Shown piece after piece: positions 18,364 to 28,285 of a DNA stretch of 64,000 nt. Source of the stretch: Micromonospora sp. WMMD1128 (lineage in GTDB: Bacteria; Actinomycetota; Actinomycetes; Mycobacteriales; Micromonosporaceae); assembly GCF_027497235.1 (NCBI RefSeq), contig NZ_CP114902.1, positions 1,501,501 to 1,565,500 of the forward strand, in the 5' to 3' direction. Each line of letters starts with the position of its first letter. Within the stretch, counting starts at the first letter, position 1. Under the pieces are notes generated by a model. That model did no database searches. It saw only the letters and a list, made by a program, of their open reading frames with translations, and was not told the origin of the DNA. Both the position numbers and the translations under genes were made by a program.

Positions 18364-19766
18364 TCCCGCTGACGCTGGCCGAGGTGGCCGCCGCGGTGGG
18401 TGGGCGGCTGGCCGACGCCGACCCGGGCGCCACGGTGACGTCGACGGTGGAGTTCGACTCCCGCAAGCTGACCCCGGGCGGGCTCTTCGTCGCGTTCCCC
18501 GGCGAGAAGGTGGACGGTCACGACTACGCGGCCGGCGCGGTGGCGGCCGGCGCGGTCGCGGTGCTCGGCACCCGGCAGGTGCCGGGCGTGCCGATGGTGC
18601 TCGTCGACGACGCGCTCGACGCGATGGGCCGGCTGGCCCGCGCGGTGGTCGACCGGCTGCCCGGGCTGACCGTGATCGGGTTGACCGGCTCCTCCGGCAA
18701 GACCACCACCAAGGACCTGATCGCCCAGTTGGCGGTCCGGCTCGGCCCGACCGTGGCGCCGCCCGGCTCGTTCAACAACGAGTTGGGGCACCCGTACACG
18801 GCGTTGCAGGCCACCCCGGAGACGCGCTACCTGGTGATGGAGAAGGGCGCCCGCGGGGTCGGTCACGTCCGCTACCTGTGCGACGTGGTGCCGCCGCGGA
18901 TCTCGGTGGTGCTCAACGTCGGGGTGGCGCACCTCGGCGAGTTCGGCTCGGTGGAGACCATCGCGCTGGCCAAGGGGGAGCTGGTCGAGGCGCTGCCCGA
19001 CGACGGGCTGGCGGTGCTGAACGCCGACGATCCCCGGGTCGACGCGATGGCCACCCGGACCTCCGCCCGCGTGGTCCGGTACGGCGAGTCGGCGCAGGCC
19101 GACGTGCGCGCGGTGGACGTGACGCTCGACGGCCGGGGTCGGCCCTCGTACACCCTGGTGACACCGGAGGGGAGCGCGCCGGTGCGGCTCGGGCTGACCG
19201 GCCGGCACCAGGTGTCCAACTCGCTCGCCGCCGCGGCGGTCGCCCGGGAGCTGGGGCTGCCCCTGGCCGACCTGGCCGCGGCCCTGGGCGAGCTGGGTCT
19301 GGTCTCCACCCGGCGGATGGACGTCTTCGAACGCCCCGACGGGGTGGTCGTGATCGACGACTCGTACAACGCCAACCCGGCCTCCACCGGCGTGGCGCTG
19401 CGCGCGTTGGCAAGCATGCGGGGCGAGGGGCGTACCGTCGCGGTGCTCGGCTACATGGCCGAGCTGGGCGACTTCGAACGGGAGGGACACCAGCAGGTCG
19501 GCCGGCTCGCGGCCGAGTTGGGAGTGGACCGGCTGCTCGTGGTGGGCGAGCCGGCGGCGCCGATCCACGAGGGCGCGACAGCGGTAGGCAACTGGGGAGG
19601 AGAGTCGGTGCTGCTCACCGATCAGGCGGCGGCCGTCGAGGTGCTGCGGAGCGAGCTGCGTCCAGGGGACGTGGTGCTGGTGAAGGGCTCCCGGTATCGG
19701 ACCTGGGAAGTGGCCGACGCGCTGCGCGCGGACGCCCGGGAGGCGGCGGAGGGCGGCGCCGCATGA
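18360..19766 (+). CDS. murF: UDP-MurNAc-tripeptide:D-Ala-D-Ala ligase
   Basis: A 468-residue Mur ligase adding D-alanyl-D-alanine. The N-terminal [13 protein letters not shown], the ATP loop [32 protein letters not shown] and the C-terminal [20 protein letters not shown] and VLGYMAELG segments are typical of MurF. GTG 18360 overlaps the murE stop. It is followed with a 4-base overlap by mraY, consistent with ordered synthesis of the UDP-MurNAc-pentapeptide that MraY consumes. Confidence 0.96.
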   Translation: MIPLTLAEVAAAVGGRLADADPGATVTSTVEFDSRKLTPGGLFVAFPGEKVDGHDYAAGAVAAGAVAVLGTRQVPGVPMVLVDDALDAMGRLARAVVDRLPGLTVIGLTGSSGKTTTKDLIAQLAVRLGPTVAPPGSFNNELGHPYTALQATPETRYLVMEKGARGVGHVRYLCDVVPPRISVVLNVGVAHLGEFGSVETIALAKGELVEALPDDGLAVLNADDPRVDAMATRTSARVVRYGESAQADVRAVDVTLDGRGRPSYTLVTPEGSAPVRLGLTGRHQVSNSLAAAAVARELGLPLADLAAALGELGLVSTRRMDVFERPDGVVVIDDSYNANPASTGVALRALASMRGEGRTVAVLGYMAELGDFEREGHQQVGRLAAELGVDRLLVVGEPAAPIHEGATAVGNWGGESVLLTDQAAAVEVLRSELRPGDVVLVKGSRYRTWEVADALRADAREAAEGGAA

Positions 19767-20890
19767 GGGCGGTCATCGTCGCCATCGGCGTCGCGTTCCT
19801 GATCTCGCTGTTCTGCACCCCGATCGCGATCAAGGTGTTCGCCCGGCTGAAGGCCGGCCAGCCGATCCGATCGAACCTCGGGCTGGCCAGCAACGAGGGC
19901 AAGAAGGGCACGCCGACGATGGGCGGCGTGGTCTTCATCCTGGCCACGGTCATCGCGTACGTTGCCGGGCACCTGGCCCTGACCACGCTGCCGGACGCGC
20001 AGATCGCGCAGGTCGAGCCGACCATCACGGCGCTGGTGCTGCTGGGACTGATGGTGTTCTCCGGCGCGGTCGGCTTCATCGACGACTTCCTCAAGGTCCG
20101 CAAGCGGCACAGCGGCGGTCTCAACAAGCGGGGCAAGCTGGCCGGGCAGATCCTCGTCGGCGCCGTGTTCGGCGCGGTGGCGGTCTACTTCCCGTCGAGC
20201 ATGACCGACGTCAGCGGCAACGCGACCAACACCGAGACGGTGGGCAGCACCACGCTGAGCTTCATCCGGGACATCCCGGCGCTGGAGATCGGCAGGATCG
20301 GCGCGGTGATCGTCATCATCATGGTGGTGATGGCGGCGACGAACGGCGTCAACCTCACCGACGGGCTGGACGGCCTGGCCACCGGCGCCTCGGTGATGGT
20401 GCTCGCCGCGTACGCGCTCATCGCGTTCTGGCAGTACCGGCACTGGTGCGCGGACCCGAACTACACCGAGGCGTACTGCTACACGGTGCGCGACCCGCTG
20501 GAGATCGCGCTGATCGCCGGCGCGGCGGCCGGCGCGTGCGTCGGTTTCCTCTGGTGGAACACGTCGCCGGCGCGGATCTTCATGGGCGACACCGGCGCGC
20601 TCGGGCTGGGTGGCCTGATCGCCGGCATGGCGATGTCCACCCGGACGATCCTGCTGCTGCCGATCCTGGGCGGCCTCTTCGTGATCATCACGATGTCCGT
20701 GGTCATCCAGATCATCTCGTTCCGCACCACCGGCAAGCGGGTGTTCCGGATGTCGCCGCTCCAGCACCACTTCGAGCTGGCCGGCTGGAGCGAGGTCAAC
20801 ATCGTGGTCCGGTTCTGGATCATCGCCGGCATCGGCGTGGCCATCGCGTTGGGCCTGTTCTACAGCGAGTTCCTCGCCGCGGTCAGCTAG
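19763..20890 (+). CDS. mraY: phospho-MurNAc-pentapeptide translocase
   Basis: A 375-residue membrane enzyme with about ten helices that transfers phospho-MurNAc-pentapeptide to undecaprenyl phosphate, making lipid I. Family motifs are [13 protein letters not shown], the Asp pair [32 protein letters not shown] and the histidine-rich [17 protein letters not shown] 19763 overlaps the murF stop. After it the expected murD is missing and a palindrome takes its place before ftsW. Confidence 0.97.
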   Translation: MRAVIVAIGVAFLISLFCTPIAIKVFARLKAGQPIRSNLGLASNEGKKGTPTMGGVVFILATVIAYVAGHLALTTLPDAQIAQVEPTITALVLLGLMVFSGAVGFIDDFLKVRKRHSGGLNKRGKLAGQILVGAVFGAVAVYFPSSMTDVSGNATNTETVGSTTLSFIRDIPALEIGRIGAVIVIIMVVMAATNGVNLTDGLDGLATGASVMVLAAYALIAFWQYRHWCADPNYTEAYCYTVRDPLEIALIAGAAAGACVGFLWWNTSPARIFMGDTGALGLGGLIAGMAMSTRTILLLPILGGLFVIITMSVVIQIISFRTTGKRVFRMSPLQHHFELAGWSEVNIVVRFWIIAGIGVAIALGLFYSEFLAAVS

Positions 20891-20895
20891 GTGTG

Positions 20896-20943
20896 AGGAG
20901 GGGCCCCTTTTTAACAGACGTCTGTTAAAAAGGGGCCCCTCCT
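20896..20943. repeat. perfect 48-bp palindrome between mraY and ftsW
   Basis: Bases 20896-20919 and 20920-20943 are exact inverted copies (24-bp arms, no loop). Each arm runs from AGGAGGGGCCCC through an AT-rich stretch to a central GACGTC. As RNA it would fold into a very stable hairpin with an internal U-tract, so it could act as a bidirectional terminator in mid-cluster, or be a copy of a dispersed palindromic repeat. It sits where murD lies in most clusters of this type. Confidence 0.8.
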
Positions 20944-21010
20944 TCAGATCCGACACGCCGACCGCGCGGTTGCGCCACGGGCGGGCGGGGCGAGCCGCCA
21001 TGATGGGCGG

Positions 21011-22537
21011 GTGGGGGAGGGACGAGACATCCAGGTCAGCAGCGACCCGCCGGTCCGCCGTGCGCCCGCGGCGACGCCACCGGCCGATCCGCCGGCCGCG
21101 CGCTGGGATCCGGCGGGCGGCCTGGCCGCGCTGCGGGGCCTGCTGGCCCGGCCGTTGGCCTCCTACTACCTGCTGCTCTCCAGCGCCGGCCTGCTGCTGC
21201 TGATCGGCCTCACCATGGTCTTCTCGGCGACGAGCGTCCGGGACTACGCCGAGGGCGGTGACGCCGCCGCCTCGCTGACCAAGCAGACCGTGTTCGCGGT
21301 GATCGGCGTCGGCGCGTTCTGGGCCTGCCAGCGGCTGCCCGCGCGGACGTTCCGGGGGGTGAGCCGCCCCGCGCTCGGCGTGGCGGTGGCGCTGCTGCTC
21401 CTGCTCAACCTGCTGGTCGCCATGGAATCGCTGTTCGGGGTGGCGTCCATCGGGCCGTTGAAGGGCGAACTCCTCTCGCTCTCCCTCGGCCCGATCTCGC
21501 TCCAGCCGGCCGAGGTGGCCAAGTTCGCGCTGGTGCTGTGGGGCGCGCACGTGCTCGCCCGCAAGGGCGCCAAGCTGGGCTGGTGGCGGGAGTTGGCCAC
21601 GCCGCTGTTCCCGGTGGTCGGCCTGCTCTTCGTGCTCGTCGGCTTCAACGACCTGGGCAGCATGCTGTGCCTGGTGGCGCTCGTGGTGGGTCTGCTCTGG
21701 GCGGCCGGCGTCCGGGGCCGGGTCTTCGCCGTGCTCTCCACGATCGGCCTGGCCGGTATCGGCCTGCTGGTCGCCGCCGCCTCGCTCGGCGCCGGCTCCG
21801 GCTCCCGGGACGCCGACAACTACCGGCTGGGCCGGCTCACCATGTGGCTGAACCCGCCGGATCCGCAGACCTGCATCGAGCTGAAGCTGGAGAACTGCTA
21901 CCAGCCGATGATGGCCCGGTACGCGATCGGCAACGGCGGCTGGTTCGGCGTCGGCCTGGGTCAGAGCGTGTTCAAATGGGACTGGCTGCCCGAGGCGCAC
22001 AACGACTTCATCTTCGCCATCATCGCGGAGGAGCTGGGCGTGGTGGGCTGCGCGGTGATCCTGGCGCTGTTCGCCGTGCTCGCCTACACCGGGATGCGGA
22101 TCGCCCGCCGGGTGGAGGATCCGTTCCGCCGGCTCGCCGCCGCCGGGGTGACCGCCTGGCTGGTCGGGCAGGCCGGCATCAACATCGGCGGGGTCACCGG
22201 GCTGCTGCCGCTGACCGGCGTACCGCTGCCGTTCATCTCCGACGGCGGCAGCGCCCTGGTGGTGACGCTTGCCGCGATCGGCATGCTCGCCTCCTTCGCC
22301 CGCGCGGAGCCGGACGCGGCCCGGGCCCTGAACGCCCGTCCACCGGCCCGATGGGTCCGACTAGTGTGGGCCCCGTTGCCGCCGCTTCCCGGCCGGCGCC
22401 GCCGACCGGCGCCGCCACCGGCGGACCGAGGGTCCGTGCCCCGGTCCCGCCAGCGTCGGCGCGACGATCAGGCCGCGGCCCGCGGCGCCCGGTCCGACCG
22501 GGCGCGCGCCGGCTCGGCGAGCGAGAGGAGACGCTGA
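21011..22537 (+). CDS. ftsW: lipid II polymerase FtsW (SEDS family)
   Basis: A 508-residue SEDS glycosyltransferase that polymerises lipid II at the septum with FtsI. About ten membrane helices; conserved stretches include PISLQPAEVAKFALVLW, the PEAHNDFIFAIIAEELG loop and TGVPLPFISDGGSAL. A long Arg/Pro-rich cytoplasmic tail after about residue 430 is actinobacterial in style. GTG 21011 is the only start giving the full N-terminus. Its stop overlaps the murG ATG by one base. Confidence 0.95.
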   Translation: MGEGRDIQVSSDPPVRRAPAATPPADPPAARWDPAGGLAALRGLLARPLASYYLLLSSAGLLLLIGLTMVFSATSVRDYAEGGDAAASLTKQTVFAVIGVGAFWACQRLPARTFRGVSRPALGVAVALLLLLNLLVAMESLFGVASIGPLKGELLSLSLGPISLQPAEVAKFALVLWGAHVLARKGAKLGWWRELATPLFPVVGLLFVLVGFNDLGSMLCLVALVVGLLWAAGVRGRVFAVLSTIGLAGIGLLVAAASLGAGSGSRDADNYRLGRLTMWLNPPDPQTCIELKLENCYQPMMARYAIGNGGWFGVGLGQSVFKWDWLPEAHNDFIFAIIAEELGVVGCAVILALFAVLAYTGMRIARRVEDPFRRLAAAGVTAWLVGQAGINIGGVTGLLPLTGVPLPFISDGGSALVVTLAAIGMLASFARAEPDAARALNARPPARWVRLVWAPLPPLPGRRRRPAPPPADRGSVPRSRQRRRDDQAAARGARSDRARAGSASERRR

Positions 22538-23643
22538 TGGGTCCGCTGCGTTCGGTGGTGCTCTGCGGAGGGGGTACGGGCGGGCACATCTACCCGCTGC
22601 TCGCCTTCGCCGACTGCCTGCGCCGACACGACCCGAGCGTCCGGATCACCTGCCTGGGCACACCGAAGGGGCTGGAGAACGAGCTGATCCCGCCGGCCGG
22701 CTACGACCTGCGGCAGATCCCGGCCTACCAGCTGCCCCGGTCGGTGAACATGAGCCTGGTGCGCACCCCGGACCGGATGTGGAAGGCGGCCCGCGCCGCG
22801 GGCAAGGTGATCGACGAGGTGCAGGCCGACGTCGTGGTCGGTTTCGGCGGGTACGTCTCGGTGCCCGGCTACCTGGCCGCGTGGCGGCGCGACCTGCCGA
22901 TCGTCATCCACGAGGTGAACGTGCCGCCGGGTGTGGCCAACCGGATGGGCATGAAGTTCACCAAGAACGTCGCGGTGGGTTTCCCGCACCAACCGGTGCA
23001 GGCCGAGGCGCTGCGCGACGCCCGGGTGGTCGGGGTTCCGCTGCGCCGCGGCATCGCCGGGCTGGACCGGGCCGCCCTGCGGGACGCCGCGCGTGCCCAC
23101 TTCGGGCTCCGCCCCGACCTGCCGGTGCTCTTCGTGGCCGGCGGCTCGCAGGGCGCCCGCTCGATCAACCTGGCCGTCTCCGGCGCCGCCAAGGAGTTGG
23201 CGCGCAACGGCGTGCAGGTGCTGCACGTGATCGGCGCCCGCAACGAGCCGGTCTCCGTCCCCTCCGACCTGCCGGTGCCGTACGTGACGCTGCCCTACCT
23301 GTCCGAGATGGAGCTGGGTTACGCGGCGGCCGACCTGATGCTGGGCCGGGGCGGCGCGATGACCTGCGCCGAGGTGGCCGCGATCGGCCTGCCCACGATC
23401 TACGTGCCCTATCCGCACAGCAACCAGGAGCAGAAGCGCAACGCGCTGCCCGTGGTGGACGCCGGCGGAGGGCTGCTCGTCGACGACGCCGAGGTGACCC
23501 CGGCCTGGGTGGAGCACACGGTGATCCCGCTGATCCGGGACACGCAGCGGCTCTGGGCGATGAGCCACGCCGCGGCCGGCTACGGTCGCCGCGACGGCGA
23601 CGTGGCGCTGTTGAACTTCGTCTACGAGGCGGTGTCCCGCTGA
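22537..23643 (+). CDS. murG: UDP-GlcNAc:lipid I N-acetylglucosaminyltransferase
   Basis: A 368-residue GT28 glycosyltransferase converting lipid I to lipid II at the inner face of the membrane. Motifs: CGGGTGGHIYPLLAFAD at the N-terminus, the VVGFGGYVSVPGYLA loop, IHEVNVPPGVANRMG, VAGGSQGARSIN and LGRGGAMTCAEVAAIGLPTI with PYPHSNQEQKRNA. ATG 22537 lies behind GAGAGGAG and overlaps the ftsW stop. It is followed by murC after a 31-bp gap. Confidence 0.96.
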   Translation: MGPLRSVVLCGGGTGGHIYPLLAFADCLRRHDPSVRITCLGTPKGLENELIPPAGYDLRQIPAYQLPRSVNMSLVRTPDRMWKAARAAGKVIDEVQADVVVGFGGYVSVPGYLAAWRRDLPIVIHEVNVPPGVANRMGMKFTKNVAVGFPHQPVQAEALRDARVVGVPLRRGIAGLDRAALRDAARAHFGLRPDLPVLFVAGGSQGARSINLAVSGAAKELARNGVQVLHVIGARNEPVSVPSDLPVPYVTLPYLSEMELGYAAADLMLGRGGAMTCAEVAAIGLPTIYVPYPHSNQEQKRNALPVVDAGGGLLVDDAEVTPAWVEHTVIPLIRDTQRLWAMSHAAAGYGRRDGDVALLNFVYEAVSR

Positions 23644-23674
23644 TGCGGGCCGTCGTGACGGGAAGGTACCTGAC

Positions 23675-25156
23675 ATGAACACCGCGCAGTTCACGCCCGC
23701 CGGCACCATGACCGCGGAGGATCTGGGCCGGATCCACCTGATCGGGGTGGGCGGCGTCGGGATGGCCGGTCTGGCCCGTCTCTTCCTCACCCGCGGGCTG
23801 CCGGTCTCCGGCAGCGAGTTGCGGGAGTGGCCGTCGCTTGCCGGCCTGCGGGCGCTGGGCGGGACGATCCACCCCGCTCACGAGGCGTCCAACCTCGACG
23901 GGGTGGACACCGTCGTCTACTCCTCGGCGATCCCGCAGGACCATCTGGAGATGGTCGAGGCGCGTCGCCGGGGCCTGCGCGTGCTGCACCGGTCCGAGGC
24001 GCTCGCCGCCGCGATGACCGGCCGGCGCACGGTGGCGGTGGCCGGCACGCACGGCAAGACGTCCACCACGTCGATGGTCACCATGGTGCTCCAGCAGGCC
24101 GGCACCGATCCGTCCTTCGTGATCGGTGGCGAGATCTCCGAGGTCGGCTCCGGCGCGCACCACGGCACCGGCGAGCACTTCGTGGTGGAGGCGGACGAGA
24201 GCGACCGCTCCTTCCTCATCTACCGCCCGTACGTGTCGATCATCACGAACATCGAGGCGGACCACCTCAACACCTACGGCGACCTGGCCAACCTGGAGGC
24301 GGCCTTCGCCGAGTTCGCCCGGCTCACCGATCCGGACGGTTTCGTCGTCACCTGCGCCGACGACGCCGGTGGCCGGCGGCTGGCCGAGACGCTGCGGTCC
24401 GAGGGGCGTCGGGTCTGGACGTACGGCGAGTCCGCCGACGCCGACCTGCGGATGAGCGAGGTGGTGTCCTCGGCGCGCGGCGTGCGTTACCAGGCCGAGA
24501 TCGAGGGCCGGTCGCTGGGCGAGATCCGGCTGCCGATCCCGGGCCGGCACATGGCGCTCAACAGCGCCGCCGCGGTGCTCGCGGCGTACCTGCTGGAGCT
24601 GCCGGTGGCGGCGGCGGAGGCCGCGCTCGGCGCGTTTCCCGGCGTGCGGCGGCGCTTCGAGCGCAAGGGCGTGGCCGACGGCGTGCTCGTCTACGACGAG
24701 TACGCCTACCACCCGACCTCGATGACGCTTGCGCTCCAGACGCTGCGCGAGGTGGCCGGCGACGGCCGGCTGATCGTGGTCTTCCAGCCCTACCGGCTCT
24801 ACCGCACCCGGGACCTCCAGGCGGAGATCGCCGCCGCGCTCGGCATCGCCGACGAGGTGGTGCTGCTGGAGGTCTTCGGCCCCGGCGAGCAGCGCGACCC
24901 CGGCGAGGGGTCGGCCGCGCTGCTCGCGGCGGTGCCGCTGCCGGCGGATCGGAAGGTCTTCGTCGAGGCGTGGGACGACGTGCCGGCCGAGGTGGCCCGC
25001 CGGGCCCGTACCGGCGACGTGGTGGTGACCATGGGTGCGCCGCCGATCTCGCTGATGGGTGACCAGCTGCTGGACGCCCTGGTGGCCCGGACCGGCGGCA
25101 CCGCGGCCCCGGGCGTCGGCGTCGACCCGGACGGCGCGGCGACCACCGCCGGATGA
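23675..25156 (+). CDS. murC: UDP-N-acetylmuramate:L-alanine ligase
   Basis: A 493-residue Mur ligase adding the first stem residue. The Rossmann start HLIGVGGVGMAGLARLFL and the ATP loop VAGTHGKTSTTSMVTMVL identify MurC, supported by VVEADESDRSFL and ITNIEADHLNTYG. The C-terminal domain carries YDEYAYHPTSM, which is the DEYAHHP region of the family. The stop overlaps ftsQ by 4 bases. Confidence 0.96.
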   Translation: MNTAQFTPAGTMTAEDLGRIHLIGVGGVGMAGLARLFLTRGLPVSGSELREWPSLAGLRALGGTIHPAHEASNLDGVDTVVYSSAIPQDHLEMVEARRRGLRVLHRSEALAAAMTGRRTVAVAGTHGKTSTTSMVTMVLQQAGTDPSFVIGGEISEVGSGAHHGTGEHFVVEADESDRSFLIYRPYVSIITNIEADHLNTYGDLANLEAAFAEFARLTDPDGFVVTCADDAGGRRLAETLRSEGRRVWTYGESADADLRMSEVVSSARGVRYQAEIEGRSLGEIRLPIPGRHMALNSAAAVLAAYLLELPVAAAEAALGAFPGVRRRFERKGVADGVLVYDEYAYHPTSMTLALQTLREVAGDGRLIVVFQPYRLYRTRDLQAEIAAALGIADEVVLLEVFGPGEQRDPGEGSAALLAAVPLPADRKVFVEAWDDVPAEVARRARTGDVVVTMGAPPISLMGDQLLDALVARTGGTAAPGVGVDPDGAATTAG

Positions 25157-25971
25157 GTCCCGGCCCGGCCCGCGGACGCACGGGCGGCCAGGACGGCGGG
25201 GCGGGGCGGCGGAGTCCGGTCCGCCGCTGGCAGCTGGTGCGGGCCGGCGCGGACGCGGTGCCGCCGTCCACCCGCCGTTTCATGGCCCGGGCCCGGCAGC
25301 GGCGGATGCGGGCCGCGCTGCCCTGGGCGGTGGCGGCGGCGGTGCTCTCGGGCGCCGGTCTGGTCGCCTGGACGGTGCTCGGCACCGGGCTGTTCGGCGT
25401 CCGCGATGTGCGGGTGGTCGGCGCGCGGCTGGTCACGCCGGTGGAGATCCGGGACGCCGCGGCGGTGCCGGACGACGCGCCGTTGGCGCGGGTGGACCTG
25501 GCCGCGACCGCCCGTCGGATCGGCACGCTGCCGCCGGTGGCGCGGGCCACGGTGGCGCGGGAGTGGCCGTCGACGCTTGTGATCCGGGTGGTCGAGCGGG
25601 TGCCGGTGGCGGCGGTGCCGCAGGGGGAGCGGTTCGCCGTGATCGACGCCGCCGGCGTGGTCTTCCAGCGCCTGGACCGGGCCCCCGACGGTTTGCCGCT
25701 GGTCCGGGTGGTCCGGCCGGGCCCGGACGACCCGGGTACCCGGGCCGGCCTGGCGGTGCTCGCCGCGCTCGGCGAGAAGCTGCGGGCCGAGCTGGTCACG
25801 GTGGACGTGGCGGGGCTGGCCCGGATCACGGTGCGGCTGCGCGACGGCCGGGAGATCTTCTGGGGCGACGCCTCCCGCAGCGCGGACAAGTCCTCGGTGG
25901 CCACCGCGTTGCTGCCGCGCCGCGCCGACCGGATCGACGTCAGCGCGCCGGACGTGGTCACGTTCAAGTGA
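25153..25971 (+). CDS. ftsQ: divisome protein FtsQ
   Basis: A 272-residue bitopic protein: basic cytoplasmic tail (1-53), one membrane helix (about 54-76), a POTRA domain beginning GVRDVRVVGARLVTPVEI, then the FtsQ beta domain (LVIRVVERVPVAAVPQGERFAVIDAAGVVF). It forms the FtsQLB complex that licenses FtsWI. ATG 25153 overlaps the murC stop. A 248-bp gap with a separate promoter region separates it from ftsZ. Confidence 0.93.
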   Translation: MSPGPARGRTGGQDGGAGRRSPVRRWQLVRAGADAVPPSTRRFMARARQRRMRAALPWAVAAAVLSGAGLVAWTVLGTGLFGVRDVRVVGARLVTPVEIRDAAAVPDDAPLARVDLAATARRIGTLPPVARATVAREWPSTLVIRVVERVPVAAVPQGERFAVIDAAGVVFQRLDRAPDGLPLVRVVRPGPDDPGTRAGLAVLAALGEKLRAELVTVDVAGLARITVRLRDGREIFWGDASRSADKSSVATALLPRRADRIDVSAPDVVTFK

Positions 25972-26085
25972 CCGGTGGGTCAGTGGGCGGGCGTTGTGTC
26001 GCTGGTCGCTCCGTCGGCGACACGCCGAAAGGGGTCCTTGGCTCCTGGCGCGGCGGCGCATACGTTGCCCCGAAGAGATCAGTGG

Positions 26086-26123
26086 TTGACATAACTCTAA
26101 GCCTCTAGTAGAGGGTTAGGGTT
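26086..26123 (+). promoter_or_regulatory. ftsZ promoter with 31-bp dyad
   Basis: TTGACA (26086-26091), 17-bp spacer, TAGAGG (26109-26114) form a promoter upstream of ftsZ. Between and across them lies an inverted repeat, 26093-26107 against 26109-26123, matching at 13 of 15 positions around G26108. One of the two mismatches would be a G-U pair in RNA. The dyad covers the spacer and the -10, so it is a good candidate operator. TAGGGT at 26117-26122 is a second possible -10. Confidence 0.6.
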
Positions 26124-26219
26124 CTCGTCGCGGAGAGGTTCGCCGGAGTTGCTCCGCCGCTGGTCCGGCCAAGCCGTGTGGGGTCGGCCCATGCCAATCT
26201 CGAAGGGAAAGGACCGGAG

Positions 26220-27335
26220 ATGACACCTCCGCACAACTACCTGGCGGTCATCAAGGTCGTCGGCATCGGGGGCGGCGGCGTGAACGCCGTCAACCGGATG
26301 ATCGAGGTTGGGCTCAAGGGCGTCGAGTTCATCGCGATCAACACCGATGCGCAGGCGCTGCTGATGAGCGACGCCGACGTCAAGCTCGACGTGGGGCGGG
26401 AACTGACCCGAGGGTTGGGCGCCGGCGCGAATCCGGACGTCGGGAAGAACGCCGCCGAGGACCACCGCGACGAGATCGAGGAGGTGCTCAAGGGCGCCGA
26501 CATGGTCTTCGTGACCTGCGGCGAGGGTGGCGGCACCGGCACCGGCGGCGCGCCGGTGGTGGCGAACATCGCGCGCAAGCTCGGTGCGCTCACCATCGGC
26601 GTGGTCACCCGGCCGTTCTCGTTCGAGGGCAAGCGCCGCCAGGTGCAGGCCGAGGCGGGCATCGAGGAGCTGCGCAACCAGTGCGACACGCTCATCGTGA
26701 TCCCGAACGACCGGCTGCTCGCGCTCGGCGACCGCAACATCTCCATGATGGACGCCTTCCGCACCGCGGACCAGGTGCTCCTCTCCGGTGTCCAGGGCAT
26801 CACCGACCTGATCACCACGCCGGGCCTGATCAACCTGGACTTCGCCGACGTGAAGAGCGTGATGAGCGGCGCGGGCAGCGCGCTGATGGGCATCGGCAGC
26901 GCCCGGGGTGAGAACCGCGCCGTCGAGGCGGCCGAGGCGGCCATCTCCAGCCCGCTGCTGGAGCAGAGCATGGACGGCGCGCGGGGGGTGCTGCTCTCCA
27001 TCGCCGGCGGCTCGGACCTCGGCCTGTTCGAAATCAACGACGCGGCGCAGCTGGTCACCGACGCGGCCCACCCGGACGCCAACATCATCTTCGGCGCGGT
27101 CATCGACGACGCCCTCGGTGACGAGGTGCGGGTGACCGTGATCGCGGCCGGCTTCGACGGGGGCACGCCGGCCTACAAGGCGGTCGAGCCGCCGCGCAAG
27201 AGCAACCAGAATCCGCCCGCCCAGCCGAACGCGCCGGTGAGCCCGCCGGCCACCATGCCGGCCCCGCAGCAGCCGTCGCGCCGGGTGCTCTTCGACGACG
27301 TCGACGTGCCCGACTTCCTCAAGAACGGGTCCTGA
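26220..27335 (+). CDS. ftsZ: cell division GTPase FtsZ
   Basis: A 371-residue tubulin homologue that polymerises into the Z ring. The GTP-binding motif GGGTGTG is at 103-109, NTDAQAL at 41-47, the T7 loop appears as [11 protein letters not shown], and the C-terminal peptide [12 protein letters not shown] is the conserved tail that binds SepF. I choose ATG 26220 ([15 protein letters not shown]), since the usual ftsZ N-terminus begins there behind AAAGGACCGGAG; a GTG 14 codons upstream is less likely. It has its own promoter region after ftsQ. Confidence 0.98.
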   Translation: MTPPHNYLAVIKVVGIGGGGVNAVNRMIEVGLKGVEFIAINTDAQALLMSDADVKLDVGRELTRGLGAGANPDVGKNAAEDHRDEIEEVLKGADMVFVTCGEGGGTGTGGAPVVANIARKLGALTIGVVTRPFSFEGKRRQVQAEAGIEELRNQCDTLIVIPNDRLLALGDRNISMMDAFRTADQVLLSGVQGITDLITTPGLINLDFADVKSVMSGAGSALMGIGSARGENRAVEAAEAAISSPLLEQSMDGARGVLLSIAGGSDLGLFEINDAAQLVTDAAHPDANIIFGAVIDDALGDEVRVTVIAAGFDGGTPAYKAVEPPRKSNQNPPAQPNAPVSPPATMPAPQQPSRRVLFDDVDVPDFLKNGS

Positions 27336-27344
27336 GCCGCGCCG

Positions 27345-28091
27345 ATGACCGACTCACCCATCGCGGTGCGACCCGAGCGTCGCGCCGAACTCGCGGCCGG
27401 CCTGACCCGGGTCCGGGCCCGCGTCGCGGACGCCTGCGCGGCGGCCGGCCGGTCCCGGGACGAGGTGACCCTGGTCGCGGTGACGAAGACCTACCCGGCC
27501 GCCGACGTGGTCGCGCTGGCCGGGCTCGGGGTGACCGACGTGGGGGAGAACCGGGACCAGGAGGCGGCACCGAAGGCGGCGGCGGTGACCGATGCCGGGG
27601 CCGCCCCGCGCTGGCACTTCATCGGCCAGTTGCAACGCAACAAGGCCCGTTCGGTGGTCCGGTACGCCGATGTGGTCCAGTCGGTCGACAGCGTGCGACT
27701 GGCCGCCGCCCTGGACGCCGCCGTGACCGGCGTCCGGGACCGGCCGTTGGACGTGCTGGTGCAGGTCAGCATCGACGGTGACCCGGCCCGGGGCGGGGCG
27801 CTGCCGGGCGCGGCCGAGCCGGAACGGGGGCTCGGGCCGGTGGCCGCGGCCGTGGCCGGGGCGGGTGGGCTGCGGCTGGCCGGTCTGATGGCGGTGGCCC
27901 CGCTCGGCTGGGAGCCGGATCGGGCGTTCGCCCGGCTGGCCGAGGTGGCGGCGGGGCTGCGGGCCGACCATCCGGGCGCGACGGCGCTGTCCGCGGGGAT
28001 GAGCGGCGATCTGGAGAGCGCGATCGCTCACGGCGCGACACATGTCCGCGTCGGCAGCGCGTTGCTCGGCATGCGTCCCACGCTGGGGTAG
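27345..28091 (+). CDS. PLP homeostasis protein (YggS/PROSC family)
   Basis: A 248-residue single-domain TIM-barrel protein. The pyridoxal phosphate lysine is Lys48 in VTLVAVTKTYPA; other signatures are VGENRDQEAAPKA, WHFIGQLQRNKAR and LSAGMSGDLESAIAHGATHVRVGSALLG. It binds and delivers PLP and affects amino acid homeostasis; it is not known to catalyse a reaction. It follows ftsZ by 9 bases, its standard place in actinobacterial clusters. Confidence 0.94.
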   Translation: MTDSPIAVRPERRAELAAGLTRVRARVADACAAAGRSRDEVTLVAVTKTYPAADVVALAGLGVTDVGENRDQEAAPKAAAVTDAGAAPRWHFIGQLQRNKARSVVRYADVVQSVDSVRLAAALDAAVTGVRDRPLDVLVQVSIDGDPARGGALPGAAEPERGLGPVAAAVAGAGGLRLAGLMAVAPLGWEPDRAFARLAEVAAGLRADHPGATALSAGMSGDLESAIAHGATHVRVGSALLGMRPTLG

Positions 28092-28285
28092 CCTGGCCGC
28101 GACGGAAGCAAATTACATCAGTGTTGTTCAGGACGGCGTTTCCCGTAGCCGGGGGCCGTGGCGGGCGGGCCGCGAACCGCACGTCAGGGGATTGCCGATC
28201 CGGTCCGGTGGGCATGATCGTCCACTCGTGATCAGGCGACACGGCACGGGGGCGCGTGCCGCATGGCGGACGGAAGGGCGCGGGG

